Below are positions 28,347 to 37,636 of a stretch of DNA of 53,706 bases, one piece after another (the stretch's first letter is position 1; the number at the start of each line of letters is the position of its first letter). The notes beneath the pieces were generated by a model, which was not told the origin of the DNA, ran no database searches, and saw nothing but the letters and a program-made list of their open reading frames with translations. Source of the DNA: Verrucomicrobiota bacterium (GTDB lineage Bacteria > Verrucomicrobiota > Verrucomicrobiia > Opitutales > Opitutaceae); the NCBI GenBank assembly GCA_018239845.1, contig JAFEGO010000123.1, positions 1 to 53,706 of the forward strand, given 5' to 3'. The position numbers and the translations under genes are program-made.

Positions 28347-28365
28347 ATGTTCGTATTACGAACAT
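28347..28365. promoter_or_regulatory. Perfect 19-bp palindrome, copy 2 (SOS-box-like operator)
   Basis: This is an exact second copy of the 19-bp palindrome at 28303-28321. It lies right after a TATAAG -10-like hexamer at 28337-28342 and 84 bases before the polymerase start. A repressor bound at both copies would flank and cover the promoter, which is typical of tightly silenced SOS genes. Confidence 0.8.
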
Positions 28366-28448
28366 TGCAGGCAGGCTTTTTATCAAGATGTGCGGCGCGA
28401 GGTTGGACATTTGCCGCGGCGGGCGTATGCGTGGCGGGAAATCTTTCC

Positions 28449-29624
28449 GTGCGCCTGCCGACCATAGTCCATCTTGATGCCGACGCGTTTTTCGTGTCGT
28501 GCGAACTCGCGCTCAAGCCCGAGCTGCGGGGCACCAAGTGCGCGGTGGGCGGACGCGAGCGGGGCATCATCTCCTCGGCCAGCTACGAGGCGCGGGCCTG
28601 CGGGGTCTATACGCCGATGCCGACGGCGCGGGCGCTGAAGGTCTGCCCGGACCTGATCATGCTGCCGCACACGAGCGGGCTCTACGGCAAGGTGTCGCGG
28701 CAGATGTTCGACCTGTGCGAGACTCTCACGCCGTATGTGCAGCGCAACTCGGTGGACGAGGGCTACATGGACCTGAGCCCGTGCGGCTACACGAGTGCGG
28801 CGGAGGTCGAGGCGAAGGTGCGCGGCTTGCAGGAGCGCATCTGGCGCGAGCTGCAGATCCCGGTGTCGTTTGGCCTCGCGACGAACAAGCTCGTCTCGCA
28901 GATCGCGTCGAAGCTGAGAAAGCCGCGCGGCTTCGTGGTGGTGCCGCCCGGCGAGGAGGAGGCGTTTCTCGCGCCGCTGAGCATCGGCAAACTCCCCGGC
29001 ATCGGCGCCAAGACCGAGGCGGCGCTGAATGAGCGCGGGTTGAAACTCGTCCGCGACATCACGGCAAAAAACGAGAGCGAGCTGGAGGCGATCTTCGGCG
29101 ATGGCTGGCGCGAGATGCTGGCCACGGCGCGGGGCGAGGACGACCGGCCGGTGGAGACGGACGAGGAGGATGCGAAAAGCTATTCGCAGCAGGAGACGTT
29201 CAACACCGACATCGGCGACTTCGCCGAGATCGAGCGCATCGCGAAGCGGATGGTCGATGAGCTGATGCCGAAGGTGCGCGCGGACCGGAAACGCGTGCGC
29301 ACCATGACGGTGAAAGTGCGCTATCCGGATTTTTCGCAGGAGTCGCACGGCCGCAGTCTGGAGAGCAGCACCGATCTGGAGGCGCCGTTTTACCCGCTGG
29401 TCGGGCCGCTGCTGAAGGCTGCGTGGAAATTAAAACGGCCGCTGCGCCTCGTGAGCGTGCGCTTCTCCAGCGTCGATGACGGGGCGGCGCAGCTGGAGAT
29501 GTTTGCGCAGACGGATGAGAAACGCCGCCGGCTGGCCGACGTGCTCGACAAGCTCAACAACCGTGGCCGCGACGCCATCGTGCAGCATGGACACCAGCTT
29601 GCCAAAAAAAGGCCGGAGGCTTAG
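28449..29624 (+). CDS. dinB: DNA polymerase IV (Y-family translesion polymerase)
   Basis: This 391-residue error-prone polymerase bypasses damaged bases. Catalytic carboxylates are visible: D10-x-D12 in HLDADAFF and D103-E104 in SVDEGYMDLS. The helix-hairpin-helix (KLPGIGAKTEAALNERG) lies at about 180, and the little-finger domain ends the protein. No clear beta-clamp box (QxxLF) is at the extreme C-terminus; QLEMFAQ near 350 may serve. I chose the GTG at 28449 because homology begins RLPTIVHLD; GTG 28431 is also possible. Two identical palindromes upstream suggest SOS control. FmdB-like and inositol phosphatase-like genes follow closely on the same strand. Confidence 0.95.
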   Translation: MRLPTIVHLDADAFFVSCELALKPELRGTKCAVGGRERGIISSASYEARACGVYTPMPTARALKVCPDLIMLPHTSGLYGKVSRQMFDLCETLTPYVQRNSVDEGYMDLSPCGYTSAAEVEAKVRGLQERIWRELQIPVSFGLATNKLVSQIASKLRKPRGFVVVPPGEEEAFLAPLSIGKLPGIGAKTEAALNERGLKLVRDITAKNESELEAIFGDGWREMLATARGEDDRPVETDEEDAKSYSQQETFNTDIGDFAEIERIAKRMVDELMPKVRADRKRVRTMTVKVRYPDFSQESHGRSLESSTDLEAPFYPLVGPLLKAAWKLKRPLRLVSVRFSSVDDGAAQLEMFAQTDEKRRRLADVLDKLNNRGRDAIVQHGHQLAKKRPEA

Positions 29625-29636
29625 GTCCGGAGCGTC

Positions 29637-30191
29637 ATGCCCATCTACGAGTATTACTGTGCGGAGAACCACACGGTTTACCAATTTTACGCGAAGACCC
29701 TGAAGCAGGGGCGGACGATCCCCAAGTGTCCGGACAACCCGGCGTACCGCTTGCAGAAGATGGTATCGGGGTTTGCGGTCACGAGCGGCGGAAAATCAGA
29801 CGTCCCGCCGCCTGTCGCAGGTGGAAGCGATCCCGCGGAGGACTCACGCCTGGAGGCGGCGGCCCGGGCGATGGAGTCGGAGTTTGCCCACGTCGATGAA
29901 AATGACCCGAAGGCCATGGCGCGCATGATGCGGCGCATGGCGGAACTCTCAGGCGAGAAAATCAACGGCGAGGCCGAGGAGATGGTGCGCAAGCTCGAGG
30001 AGGGAGCGGACCCCGAGGCGCTGGAGGAACAGCTCGGCGGCGAAGCGGCCTGCCACATGCCGGACCCGTACGATGACGGCATGGGCCTGGGCGAAGGAGC
30101 AGGCAAACAACCGGAGCCGAAGGAGGCGAAGCACCGTTTCAAGGCCCGGCAGCCGCTGCGGCGCGATCCAAAGCTTTACGACTACGACTGA
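29637..30191 (+). CDS. FmdB-like protein with reduced zinc ribbon
   Basis: This 184-residue protein starts with the FmdB pattern MPIYEYYCAENHTVYQFY, but only Cys8, His11 and one later Cys (PKCPDNP, about 31) remain from the usual two CxxC pairs, so zinc binding is doubtful. The rest is acidic and helical, with AMARMMRRMAELSGEKINGE and LEEGADPEALEEQLG, then a basic end (KHRFKARQPLRRDPK). Function is unknown. It follows dinB by 12 bases and may be co-transcribed. Confidence 0.8.
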   Translation: MPIYEYYCAENHTVYQFYAKTLKQGRTIPKCPDNPAYRLQKMVSGFAVTSGGKSDVPPPVAGGSDPAEDSRLEAAARAMESEFAHVDENDPKAMARMMRRMAELSGEKINGEAEEMVRKLEEGADPEALEEQLGGEAACHMPDPYDDGMGLGEGAGKQPEPKEAKHRFKARQPLRRDPKLYDYD

Positions 30192-30212
30192 CGTGTCTTG
30201 TTTGGCGGGCAT

Positions 30213-31010
30213 ATGGCTTCATCGGACATTCTCGCACGGGCGGCCGCTGGTCGGCAGGCAGTACTGGCGCAGACGGAACTGCTGCACCGGGAATTCGGCC
30301 GCGCCGAGAGCAAGTGGAAGAGCGACGGCACACGCGTCACCGCGGTGGACGTGGCGATCTCGGAGAATATTTTCCGCGATCTGCGCGTCTTGTTTCCTGA
30401 CGACCAGTTCCTGAGCGAGGAGCTGACGGAAACGGCGGAGCCCATCCCGGTGATGGCTCGGTTTGCGTGGGTGCTCGATCCGATCGACGGCACCAACAAC
30501 TACGCGATGGGTGTGGCGAACTGCGCGATCTCACTCGCGCTGCTGGAGCACGGTGTGCCCGTGTACGGCATCATCTATGATCTCGCGCGACGCACGCTGA
30601 TGCACGGCGGTCCGGGGCTGGGACTGTTCGACGGGGAGCAGGTCGTGCACGTGCAGGCCGCGCCGCCGGACGGGCAGACGATGATCGGTTTCCACAGTCC
30701 GTACGACAAACGCTACGCGCCGCACGCGACGGCGCTGGTGGAGAATTTCAAGATCCGCGGGCTGGGGAGCAGCACGCTGCATCTAGCGTACGTCGCGGTC
30801 GGCATCATGGGCGGCACGGTGGACCACAACGTGAAGGTGTGGGATATCGCGGCGGCGGTGCCGCTGTGCCGCGCGGGCGGCGGCGAAGTACACTTCCTGA
30901 ACGGCGATCCGTTTCCGCTGCGGCAGTTCGACCTGAAGATGGGCCGGATCTTCTACCTCGCGGGTAATGCCGCGGTGTGTGCGAAACTGCGACGGGTGCT
31001 GGGCGTCTGA
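30213..31010 (+). CDS. Inositol monophosphatase-family phosphatase
   Basis: This 265-residue Mg2+-dependent phosphatase shows the family motifs DPIDGTNNYAMG (about 89-100) and VWDIAAAVPLCRAGGG (about 210), plus FLSEELTE for the third metal ligand. The family includes inositol, histidinol and PAP phosphatases; which applies is unclear. I chose ATG 30213, which has GGCGGG five bases upstream. It ends 6 bases before a convergent hydrolase gene. Confidence 0.92.
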   Translation: MASSDILARAAAGRQAVLAQTELLHREFGRAESKWKSDGTRVTAVDVAISENIFRDLRVLFPDDQFLSEELTETAEPIPVMARFAWVLDPIDGTNNYAMGVANCAISLALLEHGVPVYGIIYDLARRTLMHGGPGLGLFDGEQVVHVQAAPPDGQTMIGFHSPYDKRYAPHATALVENFKIRGLGSSTLHLAYVAVGIMGGTVDHNVKVWDIAAAVPLCRAGGGEVHFLNGDPFPLRQFDLKMGRIFYLAGNAAVCAKLRRVLGV

Positions 31011-31016
31011 CGCGCG

Positions 31017-32375
31017 TTACACTTGGTACATTTCCAGCGGGACCGGGTCGATGACCTTGGACTTCGGGGCCTTCTCGGCGAGCTGGGCGGCGAACCAGGC
31101 GCGGGCGGCGGGATCGCCGTGCGTGAGGATGATGCTGCGCGCCTCGGTCTGGACGGCGAACTCAAGCAGCTCCTCGCGGTCGGCGTGGCCGCTGAGTTCG
31201 AAACGATCGACCTTGGCCTTGATCTTCGCCTTCACGTTGGCGGCCTTGAAGAGGAACTGGTCACCGGGCTTGGAGGCAAGGAGCTGGCCGCCGGGCGTCT
31301 CGGGGTCGCAGTAGCCGACGAAGCCGATGGTGTTGCGGGCATTGCCGACGAGGCCGGAGGCGAGCGTATAGCTTGGGGTGCGCTCGACGAGCATGCCCGA
31401 GCTGATGATGTAGAGGGCCTTCTGGCCCGGGTCCTCGCCGGGAGTCAGCTTGCGCGGCGTGGGCTTGATCTTGAGGTCCTTGATGATGCCGCGGTTGAAC
31501 TGGAGGGTCTTGGTCTTGCGGGTGATCTCGTCGAAATAGTCGGCGAGATCCATGCCGAGGCCGGAGGCGTAGATGGGACACTCGGCGAGGCGGCCGAATT
31601 TCCGCGCGTCGTGGACGATAGCGAGGATCTCCTGCATGCGGCCAAGGGCAAAGACGGGGATCAGAAACGAGCCGCCGCGGAGGATGGTGTCGTTGATCGA
31701 GGCGACGAGGCGGGCGACCTCGTGGACGCGCTCCTTGCCGAGGGGGCGCTCGGTGAGGCCGCGAGTGGTCTCGGTGACGAGCGTGTCGAAATGGCCGGCG
31801 GGGAACTTCGCGCCGGGGAGGGTGCGCTGGTTCTCGAAGAGGACGTCGCCCGTGAAGAAAATGCTGCGGTGCTTGTGCTGGATCTCGACGCCGGCGGCGC
31901 CGGCGACGTGACCGGCGGGATGGAAGGTGATCTCAACCTCGTCCTTCGCCCCGCGGAAACGCTTGGGGTGGTTGAAGAGGAGGCCGGTCAGACGGCCGGA
32001 AATACGGTCGATCTCGTCGTGGGTGAAGAGCGGGTAGTCGGGGATTATTTCCTCCTCCTTCTGGCGCACCATGACGTTGGCGGAGTTGTGGAGCATGCGC
32101 TCGATGAGCATCCGGCTGCCCTGCGTCATGATGACGGGGGTGTTCGGATGCTCGCGCATCACGACCGGGAGGCTGCCGATGTGATCGAGGTGGCAGTGGG
32201 TGATGATGATGAGATCGAGCGGAGCGCCGCGCAGCGGCTTCAGGTTGGGCGTGGCGGCGCGGCCGACTTTCTTGGGATTCAGGCCGCAATCGATCAGGAT
32301 ACGGAGATCGCCAAACTGGACGAAAAGGGAGTTGGCGCCGATGCCGCCATCGGGATTCAGGTCAATGAGCTTCAT
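31017..32375 (-). CDS. Metallo-beta-lactamase/beta-CASP ribonuclease-like protein
   Basis: This 452-residue protein has the metallo-beta-lactamase motif H60-x-H62-x-D64-H65 in THCHLDHIG, a later His in HPAGHVAGAAG and Asp in FFTGDV, then a beta-CASP insertion (IPVFALGRMQEIL, IYASGLG) and the closing motifs LSGHADREEL and LTHGDPAAR. These are features of CPSF/Ysh1-like RNA nucleases. RNA processing is therefore likely, although the exact substrate is unknown. A pure hydrolase role cannot be ruled out. Confidence 0.9.
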   Translation of the reverse strand: MKLIDLNPDGGIGANSLFVQFGDLRILIDCGLNPKKVGRAATPNLKPLRGAPLDLIIITHCHLDHIGSLPVVMREHPNTPVIMTQGSRMLIERMLHNSANVMVRQKEEEIIPDYPLFTHDEIDRISGRLTGLLFNHPKRFRGAKDEVEITFHPAGHVAGAAGVEIQHKHRSIFFTGDVLFENQRTLPGAKFPAGHFDTLVTETTRGLTERPLGKERVHEVARLVASINDTILRGGSFLIPVFALGRMQEILAIVHDARKFGRLAECPIYASGLGMDLADYFDEITRKTKTLQFNRGIIKDLKIKPTPRKLTPGEDPGQKALYIISSGMLVERTPSYTLASGLVGNARNTIGFVGYCDPETPGGQLLASKPGDQFLFKAANVKAKIKAKVDRFELSGHADREELLEFAVQTEARSIILTHGDPAARAWFAAQLAEKAPKSKVIDPVPLEMYQV

Positions 32376-32443
32376 TTAATCTCGCGACACAGAACGAGAA
32401 ACCGCGGGAGAACGAGGCTCTTTTTCGCCCGGGCCGGTTTTTG

Positions 32444-32830
32444 TCACTCCGCGGGAATACGCAGCGCGAAGGGCGCGAGCAGGACGTGGACCTTTTCGCC
32501 GTGGTCATCCATGCCGTGAAAACTGCCGTGAGCGACCGCATCGAGGCCGGTGACGTGGTAGCTGTTGTAGGAAAACTGCTCGCCCGGGGCGAGGCGCGGG
32601 GTCTCGCCGACGATCTTGTCGCCCTCGACGACGAGGCGGGTGCCGTCCTCATGGAGCACGACCCACTTGCGGCCGAGGAGGGTGACGGTGCGGTCCGAGC
32701 CATTGGTGATGGTGATGAAATAGACGAAGGCGTGGGGCTTGTCCGCGGGCAGGCTTGCGCCGCCATGGTGGTAAACCAGCTTGTCGAGGCGGGCGGAGAG
32801 GCCGGGAAGTTCGCGGGAGCAGCAGGACAC
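32444..32830 (-). CDS. apaG: ApaG-family protein
   Basis: This 128-residue all-beta protein matches ApaG in length and sequence: [56 protein letters not shown] and [22 protein letters not shown]. ApaG has been linked to Co2+/Mg2+ resistance and to polyphosphate-type ligands; the mechanism is not settled. The GTG at 32830 gives the usual length; a longer frame would run into the purH leader. It is divergent from purH. Confidence 0.88.
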   Translation of the reverse strand: MSCCSRELPGLSARLDKLVYHHGGASLPADKPHAFVYFITITNGSDRTVTLLGRKWVVLHEDGTRLVVEGDKIVGETPRLAPGEQFSYNSYHVTGLDAVAHGSFHGMDDHGEKVHVLLAPFALRIPAE

Positions 32831-32915
32831 GACACCAAGAGACCCGGGAATGGGCGCGCGGCAAGCGGCTTTCGGACTTGCTGCGCGTTTGGGCGGCAAC
32901 CAAAAACATCCGCAC

Positions 32916-34475
32916 ATGGCCAAACTCGCCCTTCTCTCGGTCAGTGACAAACGAGGTCTCGCCGACTTCGCCGCAGCGCTTGTCGCCCGGCACGGCTACA
33001 CCCTTCTCTCCACCGGAGGCACCGCGAAGCTCCTGGCGGAAAAGGGCCTGCCGGTCACCGAGGTGAGCCAGCACACGGGCTTCCCCGAGATGATGGAAGG
33101 CCGCGTGAAGACGCTGCACCCGAAGATCCACGGCGGCCTCCTGGCCCGTCGCGACAAAACCGAGCACCTTGAGCAGGCGAAGGCCGCAGGCATCGGCCTG
33201 ATCGACCTCGTGGTGGTGAACCTTTATCCCTTTGAAGAAACGGTGGCCAAGCCGCACGTCACCTTCGAGGAAGCGATCGAGAACATCGACATCGGCGGAC
33301 CCTCGATGCTGCGCAGCGCGGCGAAGAACCACGAGAGCGTCACGGTCGTCTGCGATCCGGGCGATTACAACGCGGTGCTCGCGGCGCTCGACGCCGAGGC
33401 CGCCGAGCCGGCCAAGATCCATGCGCTGCGCCGCAAGCTCGCGCTGAAGGTTTTCCAACGCACGGGCAGCTATGATACCGCCATCGCGCGCTATCTGGAG
33501 AGCCAGGCCGAGGAGCCCGATATGGAGGCGCTGAGCGGCCTGCCCGCCACGCTGTCGCTCTCGTGGAAAAAGGCGCAGGCCCTCCGCTACGGCGAGAATC
33601 CGCACCAGCAGGCGGCGCTGTACGGCACCTTCCACGAGCACTTCAAGCAGCTCCAAGGCAAGGAACTCAGCTATAACAACATTCTCGATATCACCGCCGC
33701 TACCTACCTGATCGGCGAGTTCGAGCGGCCGACGGTGGCGATCCTCAAGCACACGAATCCCTGCGGCGTCGCGAGCGCGGATACGGTGGGCGAAGCGTGG
33801 GAGCTGGCCTACGCGACGGACCGCCAGGCGCCGTTTGGCGGCATCATCATTGTCAATCAGACGCTCGATGGCGCGCTGGCGAAGGCCATCGCAGAAATCT
33901 TCACCGAAGTGATCATCGCCCCGCGCTTCAGCGACGAGGCGCTGGCGATCCTCTCGAAGAAGAAAAACCTGCGCCTCATGATCGCGCAGGGCGGCATCGG
34001 CGCGGACGCGCTGAAGGAGATCCGCTCCGTGGTCGGCGGCGTGCTCGTGCAGGACCGCGACCGTACGCTGGGCAATGTGAAGGAATTCAAGGTCGTCACC
34101 AAGCGCGAGCCGACACCCGAGGAGTGGGCCGGCATGATGTTTGGCTGGAAGGTCGGCAAGCACGTGAAGTCCAACTCCATCGTGTACTGCCGCGGCGAGC
34201 GCACGCTCGGCGTGGGCGCGGGCCAGATGGCGCGGGTGGACAGCTCGCGCATCGCGGTCTGGAAGGCCGGCGAGGCCGGGCTCGACCTGAAGGGCTCGGT
34301 CGTGGCGAGCGAGGCGCTGTTCCCGTTCCCCGACGGCCTGATCGCCGCGGCGGATGCGGGCGCGACCTGCGCGATCCAGCCGGGCGGCTCGGTGCGCGAC
34401 GCCGAGGTGATCGCCGCCGCCGACGAGCGCGGCATGGCGATGGTCTTCACCGGCGTGAGACATTTCCGGCACTAA
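32916..34475 (+). CDS. purH: Bifunctional AICAR formyltransferase/IMP cyclohydrolase
   Basis: This 519-residue enzyme does the last two steps of IMP synthesis. The N-terminal cyclohydrolase part (about 1-195) shows [41 protein letters not shown] and [17 protein letters not shown]. The transformylase part (about 200-519) shows [66 protein letters not shown], and ends [17 protein letters not shown] 32916 starts at conserved sequence; the open frame extends further upstream without similarity. Confidence 0.97.
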   Translation: MAKLALLSVSDKRGLADFAAALVARHGYTLLSTGGTAKLLAEKGLPVTEVSQHTGFPEMMEGRVKTLHPKIHGGLLARRDKTEHLEQAKAAGIGLIDLVVVNLYPFEETVAKPHVTFEEAIENIDIGGPSMLRSAAKNHESVTVVCDPGDYNAVLAALDAEAAEPAKIHALRRKLALKVFQRTGSYDTAIARYLESQAEEPDMEALSGLPATLSLSWKKAQALRYGENPHQQAALYGTFHEHFKQLQGKELSYNNILDITAATYLIGEFERPTVAILKHTNPCGVASADTVGEAWELAYATDRQAPFGGIIIVNQTLDGALAKAIAEIFTEVIIAPRFSDEALAILSKKKNLRLMIAQGGIGADALKEIRSVVGGVLVQDRDRTLGNVKEFKVVTKREPTPEEWAGMMFGWKVGKHVKSNSIVYCRGERTLGVGAGQMARVDSSRIAVWKAGEAGLDLKGSVVASEALFPFPDGLIAAADAGATCAIQPGGSVRDAEVIAAADERGMAMVFTGVRHFRH

Positions 34476-34544
34476 ACCATACGGTGCGTTTCAAACTGAC
34501 CGACGCTCTCCACCCCACGGCCCGGACAACCCAGTTTCCCCTCC

Positions 34545-35165
34545 ATGTTTGAAACGCTCCTTGAAGCCTTCCAGGGTTCGCCGCTGGCCCTCTGGGGTCC
34601 GCTGGCGCTGTTGCTGCTCTGCGGTCTCGGCCTGCCGATCCCGGAGGACATCGTGCTCATCGCGGCGGGCGCGCTGGGCGAGATGGAGGGCCGCTCGTGG
34701 CTGCAGGTCAGCGTGGTCATGTACCTCGGCGTGATCGGGGGCGACACGATGATCTTTTTCGCCGGGCGGCAGTTCGGCACGCGGCTGATGGCCACGCGCT
34801 GGTTCCAGCGGGTGTGTTCGCCGGAGAAACAGCGGAAGGTGGAGCAGTTTTACGAAAAGCACGGGGCGAAGGGCCTGTTCATCGGCCGCTTCCTGCCCGG
34901 GTTGCGCGCGCCGATCTTTTTTTCGGCGGGCTCGCTGCGGGTGTCGTTCTGGAAGTTTCTCGCGCTCGACGGTTTTGCGGCGCTGATCAGCGCGCCGTTC
35001 TTCGTGTGGCTCGGCCACTGGCTGTGGGACAATTTCCAGGATAATTTCGAGGAGCTGCAGGAGATGCTGGTGCGCACGCAGTCGTACGTGCTCTGGGTGA
35101 CCATCGGCATCGTGGTGGTCGGCGGCCTTTTTTTCTGGCTGTCGGTGCGGCGCAGGACGGAGTGA
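34545..35165 (+). CDS. DedA-family membrane protein
   Basis: This 206-residue inner-membrane protein has about five hydrophobic segments. DedA marks are LGLPIPEDIVLIAAG near the N-terminus, GDTMIFFAGRQFG, and FIGRFLPGLRAPIFFSAG with the conserved Gly/Arg. The family takes part in lipid-carrier and phospholipid flipping and in envelope homeostasis. It follows purH by 69 bases on the same strand. Confidence 0.92.
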   Translation: MFETLLEAFQGSPLALWGPLALLLLCGLGLPIPEDIVLIAAGALGEMEGRSWLQVSVVMYLGVIGGDTMIFFAGRQFGTRLMATRWFQRVCSPEKQRKVEQFYEKHGAKGLFIGRFLPGLRAPIFFSAGSLRVSFWKFLALDGFAALISAPFFVWLGHWLWDNFQDNFEELQEMLVRTQSYVLWVTIGIVVVGGLFFWLSVRRRTE

Positions 35166-35210
35166 GCGGGTTTTTCTGGCGCGCCGGGGGCAACGCCGTA
35201 AGCTCGGCAC

Positions 35211-36584
35211 ATGTTTGACCCCGTTGAAAAACTGAAGGAATTCATCCGCCACCCGAGCGTCTCCGCCGATCCGAAATTCAAGGAAGGCATGCAGGGGGCC
35301 CAGAAATTCGTGGCCGACCTGCTCGGCTCCATGGGCTTCGCCGTGGAGGTTGTGAAAACCGACCTGCACCCGATCATCTTCGCCCAGCGCGGCGGCGACC
35401 CCAAGTGGCCGCATGTCGTGATCTACGGCCACTATGACGTGCAGCCGGCCGATCCGCTGAACCTGTGGAAGACTCCGGCCTTCGAGCCGACGATCATCGG
35501 CAACCGCATCTACGGTCGCGGTGCCGCCGACAACAAGGGCCCGCTGATGACCAACATCGCGGCCGTCGCGCAACTGCTGGAGGAGAATCCCAAGCTCCCG
35601 CTGCGCATCACGTTTCTCGTCGAAGGCGAGGAGGAGATGGGCAGCCCGAGCTTCCCGAAATTCCTCGAGTCGCACAAGGATCGGCTCAAGGAGGCGGACT
35701 TCGTCTATCTCTCCGACACGGCGCTGCCGAGCCAGGAACAGGTCGTCATCACCTGCGGACTGCGCGGGCTCGCGCTCTTCGATGTCCATGTAACGGGCGC
35801 CAAGGGCGATCTCCACTCGGGCATGCACGGCGGCGCGTTTCGCAATCCCATCCAGGCGCTCGCGGAGATCATCTCCACGCTCCACACGCCGGAGGGAAAG
35901 GTGAACGTCCCCGGCTTCTACGACGGCGTGCTCGATGTGCACCCGTGGGAGCGCGACGAGCTGCGCAAGCTCGGGGCCAGCGAGGAGGAGTATAAGAAAT
36001 TCCTCGGGGTCGACACGTTTTACACGACGCCGGGGTACTCGCCGTTTGAGTCGCTGCGCTTCCAGCCGACGCTGGAGTTCAACGGCATCGGCGGCGGCTA
36101 CCAGGGCGAGGGCACGAAGACGGTGATCCCGAGCAAGGCCTTCACGAAGATCAGCTGCCGGCTCGTGCCGAACCAGAAGCCCGACCAGATCAAGAAACTC
36201 GTGATGGACGCGATCATCGCCCGCACGCCGAAGGGCGTGAAGGTGGAGTTCGTCGATCAGCACAAGGGCGAGCCCTACGTCGTGGTGCCGCCGGACCGCT
36301 CCAACACGCCCAAGGACCAGTCGCCCGTGCTCGCGCGCGCGTTTCGTGCGACCGACCAGGTGGTGACCGAGGTGTGGGGCCGGCCGCCGCTCTACCTCCG
36401 CGAAGGCGGCAGCGTGCCGATCATCGCCGACATCAAGCAGGTGACCGGGCTCGACTCGATCATGTTCGGCCTGTTCCTGCCGGAGGACAACCTCCACGCG
36501 CCGAACGAGGGCTTCAATCTCGACGTCATGAAGAAGGGCATCACGACGACCAAGCGCGTGCTGCAGGCCGTGGCGAAAACGTAA
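35211..36584 (+). CDS. M20-family dipeptidase
   Basis: This 457-residue cytosolic di-zinc peptidase has H74-x-D76 in IYGHYDVQPA, bridging D107 in GRGAADNKG, the catalytic Glu pair in VEGEEEMGS (about 137-145), and a lid/dimerisation domain at about 190-345 with TYxxPG-like features. It resembles carnosinase-like M20F dipeptidases, which split dipeptides of broad sequence. No signal peptide is present. It follows the DedA gene by 45 bases. Confidence 0.93.
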   Translation: MFDPVEKLKEFIRHPSVSADPKFKEGMQGAQKFVADLLGSMGFAVEVVKTDLHPIIFAQRGGDPKWPHVVIYGHYDVQPADPLNLWKTPAFEPTIIGNRIYGRGAADNKGPLMTNIAAVAQLLEENPKLPLRITFLVEGEEEMGSPSFPKFLESHKDRLKEADFVYLSDTALPSQEQVVITCGLRGLALFDVHVTGAKGDLHSGMHGGAFRNPIQALAEIISTLHTPEGKVNVPGFYDGVLDVHPWERDELRKLGASEEEYKKFLGVDTFYTTPGYSPFESLRFQPTLEFNGIGGGYQGEGTKTVIPSKAFTKISCRLVPNQKPDQIKKLVMDAIIARTPKGVKVEFVDQHKGEPYVVVPPDRSNTPKDQSPVLARAFRATDQVVTEVWGRPPLYLREGGSVPIIADIKQVTGLDSIMFGLFLPEDNLHAPNEGFNLDVMKKGITTTKRVLQAVAKT

Positions 36585-36610
36585 AAAGCCCTACGGTCGA
36601 ATTCGCGAAT

Positions 36611-36630
36611 CGAACACAATCGAACACAAT
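36611..36630. repeat. Short tandem direct repeat
   Basis: The 10-base word CGAACACAAT occurs twice in direct tandem, and is followed at once by the related CGGACAAT. These words lead into copy B of the dispersed repeat and resemble the AATCGGACAA words around copy A. Confidence 0.6.
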
Positions 36631-36765
36631 CGGACAATTCTCCGGGTTCCGGCCGGTCCTTCTTTACGGCCTGCAATCAGAAAAATTGCAGGTCAGTGCC
36701 GATGATGGCGAATGGTGGCGACGGACTGCGTCTCACGGCGAGGCGCGGCGACAGATTATAGCAAA
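36625..36765. repeat. Dispersed intergenic repeat, copy B
   Basis: This stretch starts with CACAATCGGACAAT and ends with ATTATAGCAAA, both exactly shared with copy A at 15567-15726, and has the words CGAATGGT, CGACGG and GGACTGC in the same order. It contains a perfect 8-bp hairpin (CCTGCAAT at 36670-36677, ATTGCAGG at 36685-36692). It lies between the dipeptidase stop and a terminator. Confidence 0.55.
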
Positions 36766-36803
36766 CGAAAAACGCGCCACTCCCGGCGTGTTTTTCGTTT
36801 TTG
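36764..36803. terminator. Strong bidirectional intrinsic terminator
   Basis: AACGAAAAACGCGCC at 36764-36778 pairs with GGCGTGTTTTTCGTT at 36785-36799 through a six-base loop, with only one G-T style mismatch. T-rich tracts occur at both feet. It separates the convergent dipeptidase and acidic hypothetical genes. Confidence 0.8.
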
Positions 36804-36833
36804 GATACAGGCCGGCGGCTGCGTTCCGGAGGC

Positions 36834-37520
36834 TCAGTTCTCGTCGTCCACGGGGCGGTCGGACTCCTCGCGGCACTCGGCAATCACGCGAAGCCAGATC
36901 TCGCGCAGGTCGAAGAGGCGGGGCACGGCGTCCTCGCGGTAGGTGATTACGGCGTTGTGGCGGACGAGGGTGGAGTCGTTGAGGAGCGCGAGCGTGGAGT
37001 TCAGGCCGCTGAGGGCGCGCTTGAAGAGGCTCACGGCCATGGCGTAGTCGCCGAAGTCGAGGGCGTGGATCGCCTGCACGGCCTGTTCCTCAGTGTGCGC
37101 GATCGCCACGAGCAGGCGGACGGCGATGGGCTGGGGGACCTTGGTGGGATCGACCGCGATCAGCTCCCACTGGCGCTTGAGGCTGAGGCAGAGCGCCTTG
37201 GTGGAGACGAAAATCGGATTCTTGTGCAGCGTGTAAACCTCGGAGGAGTCGCCGAACTCGGCGTCATCCGCGCCATCGTCGGGACCGCCCGGCGCGGGGG
37301 GATCGTCGGTCTCGGACTCGGCGCTGTCCCAGTGCATCAGCTCCGCGACCTCGTCGATGCGGTCGGTGCTGGCCTTGCAGGCCTCGTAGAAACCGAGATA
37401 GCGGTGAACGGCCTCATCCTGCTCGCGAAGATAGCGCTCCCAATCAAATTCGTTCCAAGCCAGATCGCCGCGGTCTTCCCAATCGTTATCCGAGCCACCG
37501 TCAGAATCGTAGTTGCTCAT
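36834..37520 (-). CDS. Acidic hypothetical protein
   Basis: I do not recognise this 228-residue protein. The first part (about 1-100) is very acidic (SDGGSDNDWEDRGDLAWNEF, then SETDDPPAPGGPDDGADDAEFG). The second part (about 105-215) looks helical and globular, with VYTLHKNPIFVSTKALCLSLKRQW, IAVRLLVAIAHTEEQAVQAIHALDFGDYAMAVSLFKRAL, and a final acidic tail. No signal peptide or membrane segment is seen. I chose ATG 37520; TTG further upstream is unlikely. It is flanked by a terminator on its 3' side and is divergent from the acylphosphatase gene. It may belong to a family limited to this group of bacteria. Confidence 0.75.
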   Translation of the reverse strand: MSNYDSDGGSDNDWEDRGDLAWNEFDWERYLREQDEAVHRYLGFYEACKASTDRIDEVAELMHWDSAESETDDPPAPGGPDDGADDAEFGDSSEVYTLHKNPIFVSTKALCLSLKRQWELIAVDPTKVPQPIAVRLLVAIAHTEEQAVQAIHALDFGDYAMAVSLFKRALSGLNSTLALLNDSTLVRHNAVITYREDAVPRLFDLREIWLRVIAECREESDRPVDDEN

Positions 37521-37636
37521 TCGATGGCGGAAACTGAGGCCCCGATTTCCCCAAAAGCAAATCAAAATGCCGTGCACCGCCGCGGCGCTTTGCGGGTTGA
37601 ATCGGCCGGGCCGGGAGCGCTAGGTTTGCCCGCCCT

